32,396 bases of DNA from an uncultured Verrucomicrobia subdivision 3 bacterium (lineage in GTDB: Bacteria; Verrucomicrobiota; Verrucomicrobiia; Limisphaerales; UBA11358). A program made the translations under genes and the position numbers. How positions within the stretch are numbered: the stretch's first letter is position 1; every line of letters begins with the position of its first letter. Positions 18,244-27,989 of the stretch are shown here, piece by piece. The DNA is taken from positions 1 through 32,396 of the forward strand of contig CAISVF010000074.1 in NCBI GenBank assembly GCA_903888765.1. The letters are read 5' to 3'. The notes beneath the pieces are model-generated. The model did not search any database. It was not told the DNA's origin and saw nothing but the letters and a program-made list of their open reading frames with translations.

Positions 18244-19128
18244 ATGAAAATAAGTTTTTTGCTGTGCGGGTTGATCGCGGTATTGGCCTCCGGCTGCAAG
18301 CCGCAGTCTGCCGCACCGCCCTCCCAAAAATCTCCGGCCAGAATCTTTTCAGTGCACGGCGTCATTCGGCAAATTCCGCCGGATCATCGCCACGCCACCA
18401 TTCAGCATGAAAAAATTCCCGGTTATATGGCGGCCATGACCATGGATTTTTCCGTCCGCGATACCAATGCGCTTGCCGGGCTCGTTCCCGGTGACGAGAT
18501 CAATTTCAACCTCGTAGTTACGGACGATGACGATTGGATTGAAAGCCTCCAGCGCACCGGCAAAACGACCGGCGTTTCCGGCCCCCCTGGCTGGCATGTC
18601 GTGGAGCCGGAATTGCAGGTCGGCGATCTGTTGCCGGATGCGGAATTTACCAGCGAAAACGGGCGCATCATTCATCTCTCGGATTTTCGTGGTCAGGCGC
18701 TGGCCTTCACTTTTTTCTTCACGAGTTGTCCGTTGCCTGAATTTTGTCCGCGCATGAACAAAAACTTTGCTGAGGTGAGAAAGCTCCTTCTCGCCGATAC
18801 GAATGCCGCTACCAACTGGCAATTGCTTTCCGTTTCTTTTGACTCGGCATTTGATGAGCCGGTGATTTTGGCGAGCTACGCCGGCCTTTATCGCGGCACC
18901 AATGCGGAACGCTGGGGGTTTGCGGTGGCCTCGACTAACACGCTGACCGCCCTGGCACCCCGACTGGACTTTCGTTACTGGCGCGATGCCGGTGTTTTGT
19001 CGCACAACCTCCGCACGATCGTGCTCGATGGGAGCGGTAAAATTTTCCGGCAATTCGATGGCAACGATTGGACGGCAGCGGAGCTGGCGAAAGCGTTGAG
19101 CACTGCGGCAAAGCAAACCGAGCGGTGA
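18244..19128 (+). CDS. Lipoprotein: CusF-like copper-binding domain fused to SCO/thioredoxin-like domain with CX5C site
   Basis: Lipobox LASGC; VHGVIRQIPPDHRHATIQHEKIPGYMAAMTMDFSV (CusF-type PGYMxAMTMxF); DLLPDAEFTSENGRIIHLSDFRGQALAFTFFFTSCPLPEFCPRMNKNF (SCO-like). Start ATG at 18244; the ORF track start at 18043 overlaps the upstream gene. Confidence 0.85.
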   Translation: MKISFLLCGLIAVLASGCKPQSAAPPSQKSPARIFSVHGVIRQIPPDHRHATIQHEKIPGYMAAMTMDFSVRDTNALAGLVPGDEINFNLVVTDDDDWIESLQRTGKTTGVSGPPGWHVVEPELQVGDLLPDAEFTSENGRIIHLSDFRGQALAFTFFFTSCPLPEFCPRMNKNFAEVRKLLLADTNAATNWQLLSVSFDSAFDEPVILASYAGLYRGTNAERWGFAVASTNTLTALAPRLDFRYWRDAGVLSHNLRTIVLDGSGKIFRQFDGNDWTAAELAKALSTAAKQTER

Positions 19129-19239
19129 TAAAGTCAGCTTGAGCAAACGTTCTCGCGGAGCCCTCAGCTAACCATTCTTTGACCAACTCCTCTTTTTGGC
19201 GGTTTTGACTTCCGGGACATTTCGATTAACTTGGCATTT

Positions 19240-20526
19240 ATGAATCTGACGGAACAAATGACGCGTCTGGCCAAGCAGGCCAAGGCTGCATCACGCGAAC
19301 TTGCCAAGCTTACCCCAGCGGAGAAAAATGCCTGCCTGCTCGCCATGGCTGCCGCGCTGGAACAAAATACCGCCGCCATCAAGGACGCCAATGTGCTCGA
19401 CCTGGAATATGGTGCGCAGCTCGGCCTCTCCGCCGCCATGCTGGACCGCCTTAAGCTGGATGACAAACGGATCGCCGGCATGGCCAAAGGATTGCGCGAA
19501 GTCGCCGCGCTGCCCGATCCGGTCGGTCGTATTCTGGACGATCGCATCCGGCCGAATGGGCTGCGGTTGCAAAAAATTTCTACGCCGATAGGCGTGGTCG
19601 TCATTATTTATGAATCGCGGCCTAATGTAACGGCGGATGCGGCGAGTTTGTGTTTCAAATCCGGCAACGCCACGATTTTGCGCGGCGGCAAGGAGGCGTT
19701 GCATTCCAACCAGATCATTGCGCGGACGATGATTGACGCGGGTAAAACCTCTCACCGGCAGTTTCCCGAGCACGCCATTCAGGTGGTGCCCACGCCTGAC
19801 CGCGAGGCCATTCCGGCTTTGCTCGCGCTCACTCAGTACGTGGACCTTTGCATGCCGCGCGGCGGCGAAAGCCTCATTCGGGCCGTCGCGGATTGCTCCA
19901 AGGTCCCGGTCATTAAACATTTTAAAGGCGTTTGCCACGTTTTTGTGGATGCCGACGCTGATTTGGCAATGGCCGAAGCGATCGTATTAAACGCCAAAGT
20001 ACAGCGCCCCGGCGTCTGTAATGCGGCGGAAACATTGTTGGTGGATAAGGCCATTGCAGAAAAATTCCTGCCGCCGATGGCGCAGCGGCTCGCAGAAAAA
20101 AAAGTGGAGCTGCGCTGCGACCCGGTTGGACTGGGATTGGTTCAATCCGCCGTGCCGCATCCGTCATCCGCCATCAAAGCCGCCGTCGAGCAGGACTGGT
20201 TCACTGAATACAATGACTACATCCTGAATGTCCGGGTCGTGGATGGAGTGCAGGCGGCCATTGGCCATATTAATTACTACGGCTCAGCGCATTCCGATAG
20301 CATCGTGACGCGCAACGAGGCCCACGCCAAACAGTTTCTCTCGGAGGTGGATTCGGCGGCAGTTTATTGGAACGCCAGTACGCGCTTCACCGACGGCGGC
20401 GAATTCGGCATGGGTGCCGAAATCGGCATCAGCACCGACAAGATCGGGGCCCGCGGCCCGATGGGCCTGGAGGAATTGACCAGTTACAAATGGTTGGGTA
20501 TCGGTCATGGCCAGGTGCGGAGTTAG
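19240..20526 (+). CDS. proA: Glutamate-5-semialdehyde dehydrogenase (gamma-glutamyl phosphate reductase)
   Basis: MNLTEQMTRLAKQAKAASRELAKLTPAEKNACLLAMA; PIGVVVIIYESRPNVTADAASLCFKSGNATILRGGKEALHSN; VQRPGVCNAAETLLV; TRFTDGGEFGMGAEIGISTDKIGARGPMGLEELTSYKW. Confidence 0.96.
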   Translation: MNLTEQMTRLAKQAKAASRELAKLTPAEKNACLLAMAAALEQNTAAIKDANVLDLEYGAQLGLSAAMLDRLKLDDKRIAGMAKGLREVAALPDPVGRILDDRIRPNGLRLQKISTPIGVVVIIYESRPNVTADAASLCFKSGNATILRGGKEALHSNQIIARTMIDAGKTSHRQFPEHAIQVVPTPDREAIPALLALTQYVDLCMPRGGESLIRAVADCSKVPVIKHFKGVCHVFVDADADLAMAEAIVLNAKVQRPGVCNAAETLLVDKAIAEKFLPPMAQRLAEKKVELRCDPVGLGLVQSAVPHPSSAIKAAVEQDWFTEYNDYILNVRVVDGVQAAIGHINYYGSAHSDSIVTRNEAHAKQFLSEVDSAAVYWNASTRFTDGGEFGMGAEIGISTDKIGARGPMGLEELTSYKWLGIGHGQVRS

Positions 20527-20592
20527 CGCATTCACAGTCATGTCTGAGAAGAAGTATGGACATCCATGGGAGTAACCTGCTCTACTTTTGCC

Positions 20593-22968
20593 ATGAACAC
20601 AAAATTTGCCACCCTGCTGGGCTCCACTTTGGTCAGTATGTGTCTGGGCTGGAATCTCCCAGCCGCTGTCCCGCTGGAACTGTGGTATGATCAGCCCGCC
20701 CTGAAATGGACGGAGGCCCTGCCCGTGGGCAACGGTCGGGTCGGCGCGATGATTTTTGGGGGCGTGGCTGATGAGCACATCCAGTTCAATGAGAGCACTG
20801 TCTGGACCGGTCAACCCCATGAATACCAGCACCCGGGCGCGGTCAACTTCCTGCCGGCGATGCGCGCCCTCCTCAATGAAGGCCGCGCCTTGGACCGCGA
20901 GTCCGCTGCCTTGCAGAAGCAGGGCGATAAAGCCGGGGCGACCGCGAAACACCTCGCCGCCAGTGCCAAACAAAAGGAAGCCGAACAAATCGGTGAGCGG
21001 GAATTCATGAGCGTGCCGCTGCACCAAAAAACCTATCAGCCTTTTGGTGACTTGCGGATTTCCTTTGCCACGCTCACCAATGCCACCGCCTATCGCCGGA
21101 ATCTGGATCTCGATACCGCCGTTGCCGGCGTAAGCTATCGCGTCGGGGAGACCGGTTTCACGCGCGAATGTTTTGCGTCCTTCCCCGACCAGGTGTTGGT
21201 TTGGCATGTGGCTGCGGACCATCCCGGAGCCGTAAGTTTTACCGTGACGTTGGATAGCGCTCACAAATCGGCCAAAACCCGGCTGGCCGACGGCGATCAA
21301 CTGGCGCTGTTCGGTCAGGTTGAGGAAGGTGGTGTGAAATTTGAATCGCGTCTGAAAGTCAGCGCCGCCGGAGGCAAGGTCACCTATGGCAATGATACTA
21401 TTACGGTGGCCAATGCGGATGCGGCCACCCTGGTGCTCGCCGCCGCCAGCAGTTTTAAAAACTATACCGATATCAGCGCCGATCCCGCCGCCCGCTGCGA
21501 AGCGACGCTCGCGGCAGCGGCCGGCAAGGATTTTGCCGCGTTGCGTCAGGCCCATGTGGCGGATCATCAGGCCTTGTTCCGGCGCGTTTCCCTGAATCTG
21601 GGCCGGACCGGGGCGGCGGCATTGCCTACCAACCAGCGCCTGAAAAGTTTTGCCGGCGGGAATGATCCCGATCTCGCCGCGCTGACTTTCCAATACGGCC
21701 GTTACCTGCTGATCGCCAGCAGCCGCGCGGGCGGTCAGCCGGCCAATTTGCAGGGCATTTGGAATGAGTCGCTCAAGCCGGCGTGGGACAGTAAATGGAC
21801 CGTCAACATCAACACGGAAATGAATTACTGGCCCGCGGAGGTGGCCAACTTGTCCGAATGCGCCACCCCGCTTTTTGACTTGATCGCTGATTGCGCCGTT
21901 ACCGGTCACAAGACTGCGCAGGCGCATTACGGGGCCCGGGGCTGGGTGCTGCACCATAATACCGATCTGTGGCGCGGCACGGCGCCGATCAATGCCAGCA
22001 ACCACGGCATTTGGGTGAGCGGCGGTTCCTGGCTCTGCCAGCATCTGTGGGAGCACTACTTATTCACCGGCGATCAGTCGTTTCTCGCCGAACGCGCGTA
22101 TCCGCTCATGCACGATGCCGCCTTGTTTTTTGTGGATTACCTGTCACGCGATCCCCTCACCGGCAAATTGATCAGCGGTCCCTCCAATTCGCCCGAGCAG
22201 GGTGGTCTGGTCATGGGCCCGAACATGGATCACGCCATTATCCGCGCTCTGTTTGCCAACACCGCAGCGGCCGCGCGCGCGCTCCATCGTGATGCCGACT
22301 TTGCCGCGCAGTTGGACACCCTGCGGCAGGAAATTGTTCCGCAGCAAGTAGGGCAATACGGGCAGCTTCAGGAATGGGTGGAGGACAAGGATGATCCTCA
22401 AAATCATCATCGTCACGTCTCCCATTTGTGGGCGGTTTATCCTGGTTCAGAAATCACCCCGCAACAGCCGGCTCTTTTTGCCGCCGCGCGGCAATCGCTG
22501 CTCTATCGTGGCGACGAGGCCACCGGCTGGAGCATGGGCTGGAAGGTGAATCTCTGGGCGCGTTTTCTCGATGGCGACCACGCAAATCAGATGTTGAAGC
22601 TGCTCCTCAAGCCGATTGCGGATCGTGGCACCATGGGCGGCGGTGGCATGTATCCCAATTTATTCGATGCCCATCCCCCGTTCCAGATTGATGGTAATTT
22701 CGGCGCCGCCTCCGGCATTGCGGAAATGCTGTTGCAAAGTCACACCGGCGAAATCGTCCTCCTGCCCGCGCTGCCCAAAGACTGGCCGGATGGTGAAGTC
22801 ACCGGCCTGCGCGCCCGCGGCGGCTTCGAGGTCAGCCTGCAATGGAAAAACGGAAAGCTGACGAGCGGGGCGTTGCACTCGCTCCTCGGCAACCCTGCCC
22901 AAGTCCGCTATGGGGGTGAAACGCGGATGATCTCGCCGGCCAAAGGCGAGGTCTTTCATTGGCAATGA
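20593..22968 (+). CDS. Glycoside hydrolase family 95-like protein (alpha-L-fucosidase family), exported
   Basis: Signal peptide [177 protein letters not shown]. Confidence 0.92.
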   Translation: MNTKFATLLGSTLVSMCLGWNLPAAVPLELWYDQPALKWTEALPVGNGRVGAMIFGGVADEHIQFNESTVWTGQPHEYQHPGAVNFLPAMRALLNEGRALDRESAALQKQGDKAGATAKHLAASAKQKEAEQIGEREFMSVPLHQKTYQPFGDLRISFATLTNATAYRRNLDLDTAVAGVSYRVGETGFTRECFASFPDQVLVWHVAADHPGAVSFTVTLDSAHKSAKTRLADGDQLALFGQVEEGGVKFESRLKVSAAGGKVTYGNDTITVANADAATLVLAAASSFKNYTDISADPAARCEATLAAAAGKDFAALRQAHVADHQALFRRVSLNLGRTGAAALPTNQRLKSFAGGNDPDLAALTFQYGRYLLIASSRAGGQPANLQGIWNESLKPAWDSKWTVNINTEMNYWPAEVANLSECATPLFDLIADCAVTGHKTAQAHYGARGWVLHHNTDLWRGTAPINASNHGIWVSGGSWLCQHLWEHYLFTGDQSFLAERAYPLMHDAALFFVDYLSRDPLTGKLISGPSNSPEQGGLVMGPNMDHAIIRALFANTAAAARALHRDADFAAQLDTLRQEIVPQQVGQYGQLQEWVEDKDDPQNHHRHVSHLWAVYPGSEITPQQPALFAAARQSLLYRGDEATGWSMGWKVNLWARFLDGDHANQMLKLLLKPIADRGTMGGGGMYPNLFDAHPPFQIDGNFGAASGIAEMLLQSHTGEIVLLPALPKDWPDGEVTGLRARGGFEVSLQWKNGKLTSGALHSLLGNPAQVRYGGETRMISPAKGEVFHWQ

Positions 22969-23107
22969 GGTAGCCCGTCGGCACAGCGCTGCCGTGGCCT
23001 GAGCAAGCGTTAGCCGGCGCACGGTTGTGATGCAAAAACCGGCGTTGGAAAATGGTGATGTTATTCCGCCGGATTTCCTGCGATAGTCGCCGGGACTTTT
23101 TCCGATT

Positions 23108-23803
23108 GTGCATATTTCATCCGCCATTTTTGCCGGCAGCGCGCCGACTCTGGATTTGTGTCCCGACGAGTCGCTGCCGGAATTCGCCTTCATCGGCCGC
23201 TCGAATGTTGGCAAGTCTTCTTTGCTGAACCTGCTGGCGGGCAAGGAAGGACTGGCCCGCGTTTCGCCCACGCCGGGATTCACGAAAATGATTAATATTT
23301 TCACCATCAACCAGACCTGGCGGCTGGTGGATTTGCCGGGCTACGGTTTTGCAGAGGGTGCCAAAAAGGATAGCGCCCGCTTCAATCAGGCGGTGGCGCA
23401 TTATCTCCGGCGCCGCACGAATCTTTGTCTCGTCTTCGCGCTGGTGGATTCCGGGCTGCCGCCCCAGGATTTGGATGTGGAATTTGTCGAATGGCTCACC
23501 CGCAACGCCGTTCCCTTCGTCCTCGTTTTTACCAAGACGGATAAGGAGCCGCCCGCCGTGGTGCAGGCGAACATGGCCGCGTTCATGGCGCGCATAGCCG
23601 GCTGGTTTGAGCAGCCGCCTGCGGTTTTTACCTGCTCCGCCACCGAGGATCGCGGACGCCAGGATCTACTCGGGGTGATTGATGAGGCCATGACCGCCAT
23701 CCAGGCGGAGGCAAAGAAAAACTGGCTGGGGTCCGATGGCCAACCCGGTCGCAAACCGCCGGCTCCCGCCAAGCCCCGGCCCGACCGAGCCCGCCCCTGG
23801 TGA
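23108..23803 (+). CDS. engB: Ribosome biogenesis GTP-binding protein YihA/YsxC (EngB)
   Basis: LPEFAFIGRSNVGKSSLLNLLAG (P-loop); TPGFTKMINIF; WRLVDLPGYGFA; FVLVFTKTDK. GTG start; Pro/Arg-rich tail. Confidence 0.93.
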   Translation: MHISSAIFAGSAPTLDLCPDESLPEFAFIGRSNVGKSSLLNLLAGKEGLARVSPTPGFTKMINIFTINQTWRLVDLPGYGFAEGAKKDSARFNQAVAHYLRRRTNLCLVFALVDSGLPPQDLDVEFVEWLTRNAVPFVLVFTKTDKEPPAVVQANMAAFMARIAGWFEQPPAVFTCSATEDRGRQDLLGVIDEAMTAIQAEAKKNWLGSDGQPGRKPPAPAKPRPDRARPW

Positions 23804-23931
23804 GCATTCATGGCGCGATCTTGCGCCGCTGTATCGCCCTGACGGTTGGCCTGTAGTTTTTTGATGGTTTTTGGCAGATTCCGCCGGTCTGAGCCGTTGA
23901 CTTTGCCCGGCCAATGAACTTTCCTGCGGGT

Positions 23932-24621
23932 ATGAAATTCCTTTGGCTTGCAATCTTGATGCTGGCGGCAACTCTCGCTGCACCGGGACAGAATACTATT
24001 GCCCTTCCCCTGTCAGGTAGTGCCGACCGCGAAACCGCCACCTTGGAAAAACATCTTCAACCCATCCTCGCGGCCCTGCACCTGGCGGATTCTGCGCAGG
24101 TGAGCCAGGTGCGGGCTGTGTTGGCCGCTCACTTGCCGGAGCTGAATGCCTGGCACGCGCAGCATGATGCTGAGCTCAAGGGGTTTTGGAATGCCTTTAA
24201 CCGGGCGCGCAGCGCCAAAGATGTTGCGGGAGCCGATACGGCACTGGCGCAGATTGACGGTGTATATGCCGGCTTTCAGCCCCGGCACCAGAAATTCCTG
24301 GTCAGCCTGGCCGCCGTGCTCTCACCCGCGCAGGTGGAAACGGTGAAAGACACCTTGACCGTGAATAAAGTGGCGGTTACCTATGCCGTTTATCTCCAGA
24401 TTTTTCCCACGCTTACCGAAGCCCAAAAAGCCGTGGTTTTGGAGAAACTCAAAGCCGCGCGCGAACAGGCCATGGATGCCGGATCCATGGCGGAAAAATC
24501 CGCTTTTTTCAAGAAGTACAAAATCCAGATCGAGGACGGCTACCTTACCGCGCAGGGTTATGACCCTAAGCAGGCTCGCCAGAATTTTGCCGCTCAGCAA
24601 AAAGCGGCTGAAAACAAATAA
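23932..24621 (+). CDS. Exported DUF3826-like protein
   Basis: Signal peptide MKFLWLAILMLAATLAAPGQ; LSPAQVETVKDTLTVNKVAVTYAVYLQIFPTLTEAQKAVVLEKLKAAREQAMDAGSMAEKSAFFKKYKIQIEDGYLTAQGYD resembles DUF3826 as I recall the family. Confidence 0.7.
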   Translation: MKFLWLAILMLAATLAAPGQNTIALPLSGSADRETATLEKHLQPILAALHLADSAQVSQVRAVLAAHLPELNAWHAQHDAELKGFWNAFNRARSAKDVAGADTALAQIDGVYAGFQPRHQKFLVSLAAVLSPAQVETVKDTLTVNKVAVTYAVYLQIFPTLTEAQKAVVLEKLKAAREQAMDAGSMAEKSAFFKKYKIQIEDGYLTAQGYDPKQARQNFAAQQKAAENK

Positions 24622-24673
24622 CCTCGATTAAGCATTTGACATCATCCGCACGCTGGCTTTCAACCTGAGTGGA

Positions 24674-24865
24674 TTATGGTTTCTTTTGTTCCAGTTCCTT
24701 GACCCTCGCGTCCAGCGCTTTGATTTGCTCTTCGAGCGCCTTGTTGCTGTCTTTGCGCCCGGTCAGGCTTTTGACCCAGTCCTCAAATCCGGTGATGCTG
24801 GAAAGGATGTGCCAACAGAAGACAATGGCAATGGCCCAGATGACGAGATCAAAAGGATCGTGCAT
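24674..24865 (-). CDS. Small membrane protein with C-terminal coiled coil
   Basis: MHDPFDLVIWAIAIVFCWHILSSITGFEDWVKSLTGRKDSNKALEEQIKALDARVKELEQKKP: one TM segment plus heptad-like tail. The ORF track start is at 24922. Confidence 0.5.
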   Translation of the reverse strand: MHDPFDLVIWAIAIVFCWHILSSITGFEDWVKSLTGRKDSNKALEEQIKALDARVKELEQKKP

Positions 24866-25262
24866 AGCGCGGATGAGATACCCTCGACACCACCATCCCG
24901 CAAGCCAAAATAAAAAGCTCACTGCTGGGACCGCGACTTATCGCCGTAGGCCATCCACCCAGCGCGCAGCGCCGAGCCCACACGATCGCCTCGCATTTAG
25001 GCTAACCCGGCAGCTTCTTCCGCCCGCCAATGGTTGGTGTCACCATTAGTTTGAAAACGACCGCGCACCAGGTTTCCAACGCTCACCTTCGCTTTCACGC
25101 TTCATGCAGTTTTCGGTGGTCGAACTTGGCGAGTTGAGCTTGGCGAAATTCATTTGTCGAGCTACAGGAGCGACGTTACATCAAAATGCGTGCTTGACGA
25201 TGACGCTAGCTTTGAACTCGATCAATTTTCGTGAAGTTGAACCTGGAAATTGCAGTTGAGCT

Positions 25263-25401
25263 AAACCGCGAACCAGGCCAACCACGCGAAGGGGAAAGCT
25301 GGGAAGGATGCCCGGCGCAACAAAAAACTTCCCTCAGCGGGTGAACGGTTCTCGTTCGCAAAGCTTCGGCACTTTTGCGTATTTCGCGTGTTTCGCGGTT
25401 T
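25263..25401. repeat. 10-bp inverted repeat AAACCGCGAA...TTCGCGGTTT bounding a degenerate intergenic segment
   Basis: AAACCGCGAA at 25263-25272 and its exact reverse complement at 25392-25401. Confidence 0.4.
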
Positions 25402-25403
25402 TA
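25377..25403. repeat. Degenerate 9-bp tandem repeat (GCGTATTTC GCGTGTTTC GCGGTTTTA)
   Basis: Three consecutive 9-bp units read directly. Confidence 0.5.
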
Positions 25404-25436
25404 ACTTCGAAATATATGTTGAAAATCTCCTTGATG

Positions 25437-25502
25437 ATTAAGCCGGTGGCGTCGTCCTGGTTGCAAGCCTTGGTCGGCTTGCCTTTCATCGTGGCGTTCG
25501 TG
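25437..25502 (-). pseudogene. Diverged fragment homologous to the argG 3' coding end
   Basis: AAGCCGGTGGCGTCGTCCTGGTTGCAAGCCTTGGTCGGCTTGCCTTTCATCGTGGCG (from 25440) aligns without gaps to AAGCCGGTGGCGTCGTCCTGATTGTAGGCTTTGGTCGGGTCGGCTTCCATCGTGGCG (argG, from 25821). Minus-strand translation NATMKGKPTKACNQDDATGLII versus Arg[23 protein letters not shown]. Confidence 0.8.
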
Positions 25503-25700
25503 GTTTATTCAAACCCTGGTGGCAACTGTGCAATTCAAACCTTGCTCACTTGGGAGCATTTTCAGCAATTCGCCATCGGATTGCACACGGGCAAGATGAT
25601 GCAAAAACAAAATTGGACGCAGCAACGATGCTTCTTGTCGGTAGGCGTTTAAGAGGGAGTCGCCCAGGACCGTTTCTAAGGAATTCGTCAAATCGTTCCA

Positions 25701-25731
25701 TAAAAAAGCCCACGGCTTGCACCGTGGGCTT
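25701..25731 (-). terminator. Intrinsic terminator downstream of argG
   Basis: Minus strand AAGCCCACGG-TGCAAG-CCGTGGGCTT followed by TTTT: perfect 10-bp stem, 6-nt loop, T-tract; about 30 bp past the argG stop. Confidence 0.9.
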
Positions 25732-25759
25732 GGAAACATTGGCCGGTCGTCGCTGACGA

Positions 25760-26989
25760 CTATTTCTTCTTCGCGTGCACCTTCGCCGCGACCTTCAGTC
25801 GCAACCCGTTCAGCCGGATGAAGCCGGTGGCGTCGTCCTGATTGTAGGCTTTGGTCGGGTCGGCTTCCATCGTGGCGATGTGCGGGTTGTACAGGCTCAC
25901 CGCACTCTTGCGTCCGGTCACCATGATGTTGCCCTTATAGAGTTTCACGCGCACTGTGCCAGTGACGTTCTTTTGTGATTCCTCCACGTAGGCTTGCAGT
26001 GCGTAGCGTTCCGGCGCATACCAGAAACCGTTGTAAACCAGTTCGGCATACTTCGGGATGAGGGCATCGCGCTGGTGCATGACTTCGCGGTCCATGGTGA
26101 GCGATTCCATCTGGCGATGCGCGAAATGCAAAATCGCGCCGCCCGGGGTTTCATACACGCCGCGGCTCTTCATGCCTACAAAACGGTTCTCTACCATGTC
26201 CACCCGGCCGACGCCGTGTTTGCCGCCGATTTTATTGAGCGCCTTCATCACGCCAAGCGGATTGAGCTTCTTGCCATTGACGGCAACGCAATCACCCTTC
26301 ACGAAATCAAGTTCCACGAACTCGGGTTTGTTGGGAGCGTCTTCGGGCAGTACGGAAAGCGTGCAGAAATAGCCGCGGTTCTTGAGGTCGTAGCTGTCGT
26401 ACCACGGGTCTTCCAGAATGCCGGCTTCGTAGGAGATGTGCAGGAGGTTGCGATCCATCGAATACGGCTTCTTGGCGCTGGCTTGCACCGGGATCTTGTG
26501 TTTGGCGCAATAATCGATCATTTCCTGCCGGCCGGGAAATTCGCTCCGATAGCGCTCGTCGCGCCACGGGGCAATGACTTGCAACTCCGGCGCGAGCGCG
26601 GCGGCGGTGAGTTCGAAGCGGACCTGGTCGTTGCCCTTGCCGGTCGCCCCGTGCGCGATGGCGTCCGCCTTTTCCTTCTTCGCAATCTCCACCATGCGCT
26701 TGGCGATGAGCGGGCGGGCAATGGAGGTGCCGAGGAAGTATTGACCCTCGTAGATCGCCCCGGCGCGGAGCATGGGATAAATGAAGTCGCGCGCAAATTC
26801 TTCCTGCAGGTTATCAATGTAAATTTTGGATGCGCCGGTCTTGATGGCTTTTTTTTCGAGGCCGTTCAGTTCCTCTTCCTGGCCGATGTCGGCGCAGAAG
26901 CCGATCATCTCGGCGTTGTATTTTTCCTTGATCCAGGACATCAGCACCGAGGTGTCGAGCCCGCCGGAATAAGCTAAAACGATTTTCAT
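25760..26989 (-). CDS. argG: Argininosuccinate synthase
   Basis: [114 protein letters not shown]. Start ATG at 26989. Confidence 0.96.
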   Translation of the reverse strand: MKIVLAYSGGLDTSVLMSWIKEKYNAEMIGFCADIGQEEELNGLEKKAIKTGASKIYIDNLQEEFARDFIYPMLRAGAIYEGQYFLGTSIARPLIAKRMVEIAKKEKADAIAHGATGKGNDQVRFELTAAALAPELQVIAPWRDERYRSEFPGRQEMIDYCAKHKIPVQASAKKPYSMDRNLLHISYEAGILEDPWYDSYDLKNRGYFCTLSVLPEDAPNKPEFVELDFVKGDCVAVNGKKLNPLGVMKALNKIGGKHGVGRVDMVENRFVGMKSRGVYETPGGAILHFAHRQMESLTMDREVMHQRDALIPKYAELVYNGFWYAPERYALQAYVEESQKNVTGTVRVKLYKGNIMVTGRKSAVSLYNPHIATMEADPTKAYNQDDATGFIRLNGLRLKVAAKVHAKKK

Positions 26990-27186
26990 GTGACGCACAT
27001 TAAACCGCCAAAACGTGCGGAACGCAAAACGGAAATGTGCCCCGGTTCCCGGGCTCATTTCGTGCCGACGGACTTTGGTGGCCTCAATTCTCGCGCTGCA
27101 CGTTTTGGCTGAGTGCCGACCTTGCGGAGAGCCGATAAATCGGGAATGGTACCGGCGGAACGATGCAGCGTCTGGACAAAAACGGT

Positions 27187-27849
27187 TTACTGCCAACCAT
27201 GGATCGAATCGTAGCGGAAGGTCATGTCATTGGTATTGTAACCTTTGTACCACCGGGCATGGCCGTCAGCGAAAAGGATGTTCTGACCCTGGCTGTGCGC
27301 CTGCCAGTCTTCCCACGGCAGTCCATTGGCCGGCCCGCCGACACAGTTTTGGGAGTAATCATCTTTGTCGGCATCTTCCGGCGCAAAATCCAGGGTGTCA
27401 CCCGAAAGCACCAGCGCCGAGGGGAACTGGATGCGCTTCGCGTCCACGGCTGCATCATTTTCTCCGGCAGCAATGAATGCCGCCCGTGCGCCGTTAAAAT
27501 AGTTGAATCGTGACTGGATGGATGAGGGCAGGATTTTGTTGGAAGGGCAGCGGTAGATGTTCGTGTTCTGGGTGTACGAATAAATCTGTTGCATCCAGGC
27601 GTTAGTCGGTGCATTGGGGTTGACCGTGTTCCACGGTATGCTTCCGCCGGATTTGGGATAATGGCCGTTGGCATCGTCGGCATACATGGTCATTCCCAGG
27701 CTGATCTGGTGCAGGTTGGAATTGCAGGTGATCGTCCACGCCCGCTGTTTGGCCGAAGCCAGCGCCGGCAGGAGCATGGCTGCCAGGATCGCAATGATGG
27801 CGATGACCACCAGCAATTCAATCAAAGTAAAAGCATCTCGCCGTCTCAT
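27187..27849 (-). CDS. Type II secretion-like pseudopilin (prepilin N-terminal motif, H-X9-DG-type protein)
   Basis: [38 protein letters not shown]-terminal [16 protein letters not shown]. Confidence 0.9.
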   Translation of the reverse strand: MRRRDAFTLIELLVVIAIIAILAAMLLPALASAKQRAWTITCNSNLHQISLGMTMYADDANGHYPKSGGSIPWNTVNPNAPTNAWMQQIYSYTQNTNIYRCPSNKILPSSIQSRFNYFNGARAAFIAAGENDAAVDAKRIQFPSALVLSGDTLDFAPEDADKDDYSQNCVGGPANGLPWEDWQAHSQGQNILFADGHARWYKGYNTNDMTFRYDSIHGWQ

Positions 27850-27989
27850 GGTTCCACAGACGCGGCAGAACTGGCTTTGTTACAAAAATACCGACCTGTT
27901 TTTCCGTTTTGGCACTTGAAAAATGGAACCGCAGTCCAACGCCGCCCTAAGCGGATGGTCTGTGCGAACCGTCGGCGCGCCGCGTTGAA

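Noticed and set aside
18349-19146. 265-aa minus-strand ORF opposite the CusF-SCO gene
   Set aside because: Shadow ORF; the plus strand encodes lipobox, CusF-like and SCO motifs.
20284-22056. 590-aa minus-strand ORF antisense to proA and the GH95-like gene
   Set aside because: Low-complexity H/G/R-rich translation with no recognisable motif, fully opposite two well-supported genes; shadow ORF of GC-rich DNA.
25308-25739. ORFs 25308-25652 (+) and 25509-25739 (-) as possible genes
   Set aside because: They run across the argG relic, degenerate repeats or the terminator hairpin and have no recognisable domain.
25994-26977. 327-aa plus-strand ORF inside argG
   Set aside because: Exact antisense of conserved argG coding sequence; no independent motifs.
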